From positions 30,733,501 through 30,797,500 of the forward strand of contig NC_088932.1 of assembly GCF_038396675.1 (NCBI RefSeq): DNA of 64,000 bases, in the 5' to 3' direction. Of this stretch, positions 58,030-64,000 are shown piece after piece. Positions within the stretch are counted from its first letter, which is position 1. The number at the start of each line of letters is the position of its first letter. The position numbers and the translations under genes were made by a program. The notes under the pieces were generated by a model, which was not told where the DNA came from, did no database searches, and saw only the letters and a list, made by a program, of their open reading frames with translations. Source of the DNA: Hydra vulgaris. Its lineage: Eukaryota; Cnidaria; Hydrozoa; Anthoathecata; Hydridae.

Positions 58030-58420
58030 GTGTGTAAAGACTCTTCTCCTCCTTGTTTATATCAAGATTACCCATTATCTAGTAATTTTTGAAACAACAG
58101 CCAGTAATTGACACTGTCAAATGTTTTATTAAAGTCTATGAAACAAGCAAATACATGGCTTCCTTTAGGTGTATAGTACTGCACAGTCTTTTTAAAATAG
58201 TTTGAGCACAACATTGTTGAGTGGTTTTGTTTAAAGCCAAATTGGTAATCATCATTTTTATTAATGTTATACATATTGATTTTCTGCAATAAAAAACTCT
58301 CAAATATTTTTGGTTACAGGAAGATTAAGTGCTCTCTTCTTAACACTATCTGACATCAATGGTCACTCTGTTTATTTAATGGTATATCAATGTACTCTGT
58401 ACCAACAAGAGGTAGATGAG
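58030..58420 (-). pseudogene. LINE reverse transcriptase fragment (second family)
   Basis: The minus strand reads 'KIFESFLLQKI', then 'YQFGFKQNHSTMLCSNYFKK' (QFGF....ST segment) and 'GSHVFACFIDFNKTFDSVNY' (motif A with catalytic Asp), then 'LLFQKLLDNG'. This motif order is standard for CR1/RTE-type LINEs. Motifs B and C are absent. The family differs from the 3.7-kb LINE. Confidence 0.7.
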
Positions 58421-58429
58421 ATAAATTAA

Positions 58430-58660
58430 TAGCATAAAAATATGGTAATATATTTATTGGGTCTAAAAGCAGCTTTAGCATATCTTCTACAGTTTTTTTG
58501 CATTTATCATTTCCATTTCTTTTTACCAAGTGTTTATCTGGAAGTAGTAATTATGGCTTTAGCATCAATTATTTTCTCCTCCTTGTAAAAGTCACAAATA
58601 ATTTGAACATTGTTATTAAAACTTAAAGCATCTAATTTATTTTTCAAGAAACACAGTAAC
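58430..58660 (-). pseudogene. LINE ORF1-like fragment
   Basis: The minus strand from 58660 reads 'LLCFLKNKLDALSFNNNVQI', 'ICDFYKEEKIIDAKAIITTS', then after a stop 'KRNGNDKCKKTVEDMLKLLL' and 'YAINLSHLPLV'. I recall this layout from first-ORF proteins of cnidarian and mollusc LINEs (C..I..A.K......R.GK..K...DM...L, then LP.F.A.NL.RLP). It has frameshifts and stops. It is probably the upstream part of the LINE whose RT lies at 58030-58420. Confidence 0.45.
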
Positions 58661-58671
58661 TTGTTTTGCAC

Positions 58672-59320
58672 ATTTTTTTTTTTTTAAACGACTTTGCTTT
58701 CAACAAGGCTGCAAGCAATCACTAATTAAAGTTGCTGGAAGAGAAAAGATGAAGATTGTAGAGCAAGATAACGATTGACAGACGACTTAAAGGATTGCAA
58801 ATTATATGAATCAGAAAAGCAAGATGAAGGAAGCAAATTTCAAAGAACTGATGTTCAAGAAAAAAAAACAAGACAAGTAAACGTCTTTGGAGCACTTAGG
58901 AACAGTCACAGAAAAAGGATGAGACTTAATTGTATGACGAGTAACACGAGAATGAATTTTAGTAGATGGTACAAGAGACACTAGCTCTTTAGAGCAGTGC
59001 CCATTATAGTATTTGTAGAAAAGAGAAAGAGAAGCAACATTACGACGAAGTGATAATGTTTGGAGGTTGGCTGCAAGAGCAGGTCAAAATATGTTTACAT
59101 GCGTTTTCGCACCTTCTCTAAAAGAGAAAGGGCATCATTATAAGATCGGCCCCAGATATGGCAACAGTATTCCATACAAGGCCAGATTTGAGATTTATAG
59201 AAATAGAGAATAGAATCCGAAGTAAAAAAGTGTTGAGCTCGATAAAGAGATGCAACCTTAGCAGATGCTAATTTTGCCACTAATTTTGAACATTGCATTG
59301 TTATCAGTATCATCTGTAGT
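58672..59320 (-). mobile_element. 5'-truncated LINE, same family as 3688-5795
   Basis: The 3' end is marked by a run of T at 58672-58685. The 3' untranslated sequence 'TTTCAACAAGGCTGCAAGCA' matches 3706-3726. The minus-strand RT C-terminus (59313 to 59095) reads 'KLASAKVASLYRAQHFFTSD', 'SILYFYKSQIWPCMEYCCHI' and 'DALSLLEKVRKRM'. The last block near 58850 gives 'SSCFSDSYNLQSFKSSVNRY'. Stops are present. Confidence 0.75.
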
Positions 59321-59344
59321 ATTCATAGTTGTACAAATTTTTTA

Positions 59345-59380
59345 AAAACATTCATATATATATATATATATATATGAATG
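59345..59380. repeat. Palindrome with TA core
   Basis: 'AAAAACATTC', then (AT)n, then 'GAATGTTTTT': inverted arms around about ten TA units, at the start of minisatellite element copy 2. Confidence 0.8.
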
Positions 59381-59814
59381 TTTTTAAAAAAATTCTGAAT
59401 GTTTTTAAAACATTCTGAATGTTTTTAACAATATAAACAATGTTTTATTTTTATTTTTTTTAATAAAATGTTTTTATTATTATTATTTTAACTGTAAATC
59501 ATGCACGAAGTGTTGCTACATCGACTATCTTATAGCCTGATTTGCAACAAAGTGCTGCTACATCAACTGACAAATAGCCTGACTTGCAACAGAGTGCTGC
59601 TATATCGACTGACAAATAGCCTGACTCGCAACGGAGTGCTGCTACATCAACTATCTTTTAGCCTGACTCGCAAGGGAGTGCTGCTATATTGACTGAGGGT
59701 TTGGTTGGGGCAGGCAGTCTATCAATTAATAAAAAAAAAATTTCCAATCTTGCATTTTAATTTTTACTTTTTGTCAACAAAATACAGAAAAACTTTCTGA
59801 CATCCAGTTAAGAG

Positions 59815-59817
<3 letters not shown>
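59380..59817. mobile_element. Repeat element with internal 42-bp minisatellite, copy 2
   Basis: The same architecture as 56950-57396, diverged by many substitutions, with five 42-bp units at about 59505-59695. It ends 'TTTTTGTCAACAAAATA' and (TA)n. In this copy the minisatellite + frame is also open to 59692. Confidence 0.75.

Positions 59818-59901
<84 letters not shown>
59818..59901. repeat. (TA)n microsatellite
   Basis: TA array, continued at 60075 after a MITE. Confidence 0.95.
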
Positions 59902-59903
<2 letters not shown>

Positions 59904-60074
59904 GTGCTCAAAGTGAGGCAGGATGCGACGGGATATCATCCCATCACCCTTTTATAAATTATAAACCATCCTGTCACCTTTTAATAAATTTCTATATACA
60001 ACAATGATTAGGCAGGATGGTGTTTTTAATTTTCCGAATACCATTCCATATTTTTTCTCCACTTTGAGCACTGT
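59902..60074. mobile_element. 173-bp MITE inside a (TA)n array
   Basis: The ends 'CAGTGCTCAAAGTG' and the exact complement of the same 14 bases face each other. TA repeats adjoin both. The interior has 'GGCAGGATG' words in two orientations and 'CATCCTGTCACC'. Related to the element at 37650-37810. A TA target duplication cannot be resolved because the surroundings are TA. Confidence 0.8.
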
Positions 60075-60413
<339 letters not shown>

Positions 60414-60803
60414 ATGCAAATATAATGCAAAACCCAAATAACTTAATTGTAAAGTTTTTTTTATAGGAAGAGGCATCTCTTAAATCTTCCTAATTAAATA
60501 TAAACATTTGATAGCAAACAGAAAACACTATTACTGTATTAGTATATATTGAACCTAATTATACTCAACCCACTACATATTTTCTTGAAATATTCTCATA
60601 AAGTATTTCTTGGTTTAACATTGTAACACATTCCCTTATTTTTTTTTTTTTTTTGGTTTCTTTAATCGATATCTTGTGTTAGTAAAAATGCTATTTATAA
60701 AAATTTTAATAATATTTCTAATATCATATCAATAATTATTTTTATTTTGCATAAATTTATTTTATTCCTCTAGTGTTCATGTTCATTGAATTTTTTTTTG
60801 CAG

Positions 60804-60950
60804 AAAATTCGGTGTTTACTGAATGGTCTTTTTGGAGCTTTTGCTCAGCAACTTGTGAAGGCTTGTCACAAAGGCAAAGATTTTGTGTTGACATGTATTG
60901 CATTGGAGAAAAAGTTCAAAAAAAAGACTGTGGTGTTGAGAGATGTCCTA
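60804..60950 (+). CDS. TSR-domain gene, thrombospondin type-1 repeat exon 1
   Basis: A 147-base phase-1/phase-1 exon (acceptor 'TTTTTTTGCAG', donor CCT A|GTAAGT) encodes one complete TSR. It opens 'NSVFTEWSFWSFCSATCEGL', continues 'SQRQRFCVDMYCIGEKVQKK' and closes 'DCGVERCP'. Six Cys give the three disulphides of the fold. WSFW is a C-mannosylation motif and CSATC an O-fucosylation motif. TSRs are about 50-residue extracellular modules that bind other matrix or receptor proteins. The domain matches the exon exactly, as in shuffled modules. Confidence 0.9.
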
Positions 60951-61456
60951 GTAAGTAATAGTTAAATAAAAATATAACTTTTATTGTAATTAAATGTCAC
61001 ATTATTATTGTTATTATATGTCTTGCTTTGATTGCAAAAAAATTAGAAAAAAATTATCTTTGTACACACACCAACTTTCTATACAACCTTAGTTGGGTGA
61101 TTTTACTTCTACAACAAGACTTTTAACTTTCAAATCAATCTTGGTTGTTTTTATTTTCATATCCACCTAAATTAATTTGACTTCCAAAAAAACAATAAAG
61201 TCTAACAGAATGTAAATGAAACAACATTCAAGTCTGACAGAATGTAAATATAACAACAGTTAAGTCTCACAGAATGTAAACTAGTCAGCAGTTAAGTCTA
61301 ACAGAGTGTAAATTAAATAACAGTCAAGTCTAACAAAATGTAAATTTTACACAATGTAAAATGAGTAAAGTATTTTGATTGCTAATTTATCTTTGTTTAA
61401 CTCTTAACTTATTTTTAGTTATTTTTAATTACTCATTAATTTTATTATGTTTTTAG
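60951..61456 (+). other. TSR gene intron with a 32-bp tandem repeat
   Basis: A 506-base intron holding five copies of a 32-bp unit at about 61198-61360. Confidence 0.75.
61198..61360. repeat. 32-bp tandem repeat, about 5 copies
   Basis: 'AAGTCTAACAGAATGTAAAT' plus about 12 more bases recurs at 61198, 61230, 61262, 61294 and 61326, with exact 32-base spacing and several substitutions per copy. Confidence 0.85.
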
Positions 61457-61627
61457 TTCATGGTGGTTTTTCAAAATGGAGTGAATGGACTTTGTGCAGT
61501 GTATCGTGTAATGGTGGAGAGAAAGTGCGAACTAGAGATTGTAACAACCCTTCACCTCAGTACAGTGGCTTTCTCTGCCTTGGTGAGACATTTGAAAAGC
61601 AAATATGTAACTCACATTTTTGTCCTA
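61457..61627 (+). CDS. TSR-domain gene, thrombospondin type-1 repeat exon 2
   Basis: A 171-base phase-1/phase-1 exon (acceptor 'ATGTTTTTAG', donor CCT A|GTAAGT). It reads 'GGFSKWSEWTLCSVSCNGGE', then 'KVRTRDCNNPSPQYSGFLCL', then 'GETFEKQICNSHFCP'. It has six Cys, the WSEW C-mannosylation motif and CSVSC, a good O-fucosylation site. The 'RTRDCNNPSP' core is the most canonical of the three repeats. An ATG just upstream lies in the intron and is not a start. Confidence 0.92.
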
Positions 61628-62971
61628 GTAAGTACTAACATTCTGAAGTTTAGATTTTATAAAAATTATCTAAACTAAAACTTCTTTTTATAAAACTCAA
61701 AAAAACAACTTTGGGGTTCTGATTTCCAGAATAACATTGTTTTTTTCTAACATTAACAGTTTGATCAGTAAATAACAATGAGTATATTTATTAAAGTGTG
61801 ATGTATTTTTACATTATGCAGAAAGTATTAAAGCGAAAACAGTAAATCTTAGTATTTACTAAATTAATTTAAATATTGAAGAGTAAGAAAAATCTAGTTG
61901 CAAATTCAAGTAATGTAACTTTATAGACATTGACATTTGATATCTGCACATTATGTTTTATACAAGTTCTTGTGTCATTACCTATGAAACTTCTTGGAAA
62001 ACTTTAAATAAAATTTAATTAAAACTACCTTGCGGTTACTTATATAAACCATGAACAATATCTATAAAACATGCAGGCTCATCAACATCAGACATTTTTT
62101 CTTGCAACTCTTACATGTTAACATAATTTTTTAGTTTGTTGTCTAACAAATCTGCCAACTTACAGTTGAGCAATGAAAAGTTTCCAAACATCTGAGATAT
62201 ATGTTTGAATCTTTCACCTCATTGATTTAAAACCTTACCAAATTGTGTCTAATTGGCCATTCTTTCCCCAAAGTAAGTGCTGTTCAGTAGCTTTTTTGTA
62301 GCTTTACTATAAACAAATAAAGTATGAATAACTTGTAAAACCAGATTGTAAACTCAAAAAAAATCTAAAAAACTCAAATTGTGTAAAACTGTTATAATAG
62401 AAAATGGTATGCTTGGATATAAATTAGAGTTGTTCTTTGACTTTTTGTTTTTTAAAATATTTACCATTCAATACTTACCATCCAATAGTAATAACTATCA
62501 TGATGGTTAGTCGGTTCTCCCCAAAATATTTAGTTTGCAAAGACACAGAGTTTCGAATTCTGCACAGCCATCTAGAGTTAATCTACAACTGTCACAGTAG
62601 TAATGTGGTTCCTGCTATTCCTGATCACTTACTCTTATTCTAAAATATGCATGATATGCTAGATAATATTGTGACATTTTGTGAGATATGATGACATGCT
62701 CTAGGTGAGTTGACATATAAATTAACATTGAATTGAACTCTGTTGTATTCTGGTGAATCAACATGAAATCAACTTATTAAAAAAATATTATTACACTGAA
62801 TTTAAGCAATTATAGAACTTTTCCACTAAAATACCTATACTAAAATACCTATACTAAATCACTCTGCTATAATACCTCTAATCACTCTACCATTATACCT
62901 ACATGCCATGAAAAAATATAAGTGTTTTGAAATTTTCATAGTTAAAGTATTTTTATGTAATAAAATTTTAG
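61628..62971 (+). other. TSR gene intron, nothing else seen
   Basis: 1,344 bases, AT-rich, with a short 'ATACCTATACTAAA' repeat near 62830-62890. The frame at 62437-62643 has no recognisable content. Confidence 0.55.
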
Positions 62972-63136
62972 TTGATGGTGTTGTCTCTGAATGGTCTCCC
63001 TGGTCAGGATGTAATAAACCATGCAATAATGGTACAATGATGCGTAAAAGATTATGCAAGCAACCTTTATATGGAGGAAAATCTTGCCCAGAAAATTTGC
63101 TTGAGATCGTTTCATGTAATCTACATATATGTTCAG
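62972..63136 (+). CDS. TSR-domain gene, thrombospondin type-1 repeat exon 3
   Basis: A 165-base phase-1/phase-1 exon (acceptor 'TAAAATTTTAG', donor TCA G|GTAATT). It reads 'DGVVSEWSPWSGCNKPCNNG', then 'TMMRKRLCKQPLYGGKSCPE', then 'NLLEIVSCNLHICS'. It has six Cys and the WSPW C-mannosylation motif. The O-fucose site is absent, because the CxxS/TC position is CNKPC. The donor ends in phase 1, so at least one more exon is expected beyond the window. Confidence 0.92.
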
Positions 63137-63649
63137 GTAATTAATTTTAAAATAAAAAATTTTAAACTTTAAATAATTTTAAATACTTTTAATTACTAAA
63201 GTTAAACTACTATTTATTATTTTATTTTTTATTTGTTTGTTTGTAATTAGGAAAATTAGATCTAGTTGTATTTTTAATTATTAAATATTTGGTTTATGAC
63301 CTGGTTTTATTTATATACTATTATTAGGTTAGTTAAAAAATTTCACAAAACTTTATTCCCTTGTCAAGTTGCTTAAAATACAATAACAACTTGAAATAAA
63401 AACTGTGTGTGCTGAGTATATTTATAGAGGTAGAGAAAATATAAAGATCTAATAAAACAAGAATTTACTCTAAATATTACACAAGAATGTACACACAATT
63501 GTTAAATGTTCTGCTTGTTAAATTGACTGGTCAAGTTTGACTAGTCAATTTAACAAGCCGACACCAAGACTAGATTGTTAAGTGTTTTTTTTGTTTTGCT
63601 ATATTTTTTTTAAATATTTCTAATTTTAAAAAAGTGGTTAAACTCATTT
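63137..63649 (+). other. TSR gene intron, one hairpin
   Basis: AT-rich. A perfect 16-base inverted repeat lies at 63513-63528 and 63543-63558 ('GCTTGTTAAATTGACT'). Confidence 0.55.
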
Positions 63650-64000
63650 TTTTTTAATATTGATATATCAAAGGCTTTCAATAAAATATGTCATGCTGTT
63701 CTTCTCCATGAGCTCACTTCATATAGTGTAACTAGGAAAGTTATTAAAATTATTGAGTCTCTTTTTTAACACAGTATTAAAGTTATGAATTAATATCTCC
63801 TTTATTTCCAATAAAATTTTCAATAACTTATGGGGACCCATCAGTTTTCATTCTTAGTCCTATGTTGTTTTTCATCTATATTATTGATTTTCTTGATAAT
63901 CTTACATCTCTTACATCTTACATTTCATCTACATCTTACATCTAAAATAGCTCTATCAATGATACATCTATTTCAAAACTCAAGCTGCTGTCAAGCAACT
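63650..64000 (+). pseudogene. LINE reverse transcriptase relic, running off the window
   Basis: The + strand reads 'DISKAFNKICHAVLLHELTS' (motif A, catalytic Asp), then 'VIKIIESLF', then in another frame 'GDPSVFILSPMLFFIYIIDF' (motif B region, PQGS lost). It resembles the RT of the 3.7-kb LINE ('KVWHAGLFHKLSSYGV', 'GVPQGSILDPLLFLIYI'). Stops and shifts are frequent. Confidence 0.65.

Overview
The window is very AT-rich, intron-bearing animal DNA. The repeat set points to a cnidarian genome of the Hydra type: CR1/Jockey-like and Tx1/L1-like LINEs, Penelope-like elements with GIY-YIG endonuclease, hAT, Tc1/mariner and Ty3/gypsy remnants, tRNA-derived SINEs, and very long (TA)n arrays. The thrombospondin type-1 repeat (TSR) exons add to this. 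The organism call is inference; I could not run a search.

Layout. 1-9.1 kb is non-genic: an 8-copy 51-bp tandem array, a hAT transposase remnant split by a CR1/Jockey-like LINE, and degenerate repeats. 9.13-15.12 kb is the best-preserved and least familiar object: a DNA transposon of about 6.0 kb with terminal inverted repeats (TIRs) of nearly 600 bp, probably flanked by TTAA. It carries a four-exon minus-strand gene for a transposase-like protein of about 1,138 codons. All exon phases fit, but two in-frame TAA codons interrupt exon 2. 15.1-26 kb holds tandem repeats, a Tc1 element with IR/DR-type ends, LINE and hAT relics, a SINE and a fold-back element. 26-32.4 kb has (TA)n arrays enclosing a MITE and a head-to-head pair of Penelope-like copies, one of them split by a 5'-truncated Tx1/L1 LINE. 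34-45 kb holds a LINE with a 15-bp in-frame minisatellite interrupted by a DNA element, a SINE interrupted by a 590-bp fold-back element with an 8-bp target duplication, a decayed Ty3/gypsy pol, and a cluster of strong inverted repeats.

45.1-64 kb is the only host gene I can support. On the + strand six exons (45115-45335, 46006-46131, 50555-50704, 60804-60950, 61457-61627, 62972-63136) are all consistent with phase-1/phase-1 splicing. They encode part of a secreted or membrane-anchored extracellular protein ending in three TSR domains. The gene runs off the window downstream and probably upstream. Its introns, one of them about 10 kb, are filled with SINEs, Penelope, LINE and Tc1 relics, minisatellites and (TA)n arrays.

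A recurring theme is mobile elements directly abutting (TA)n microsatellites, and elements nested inside other elements.
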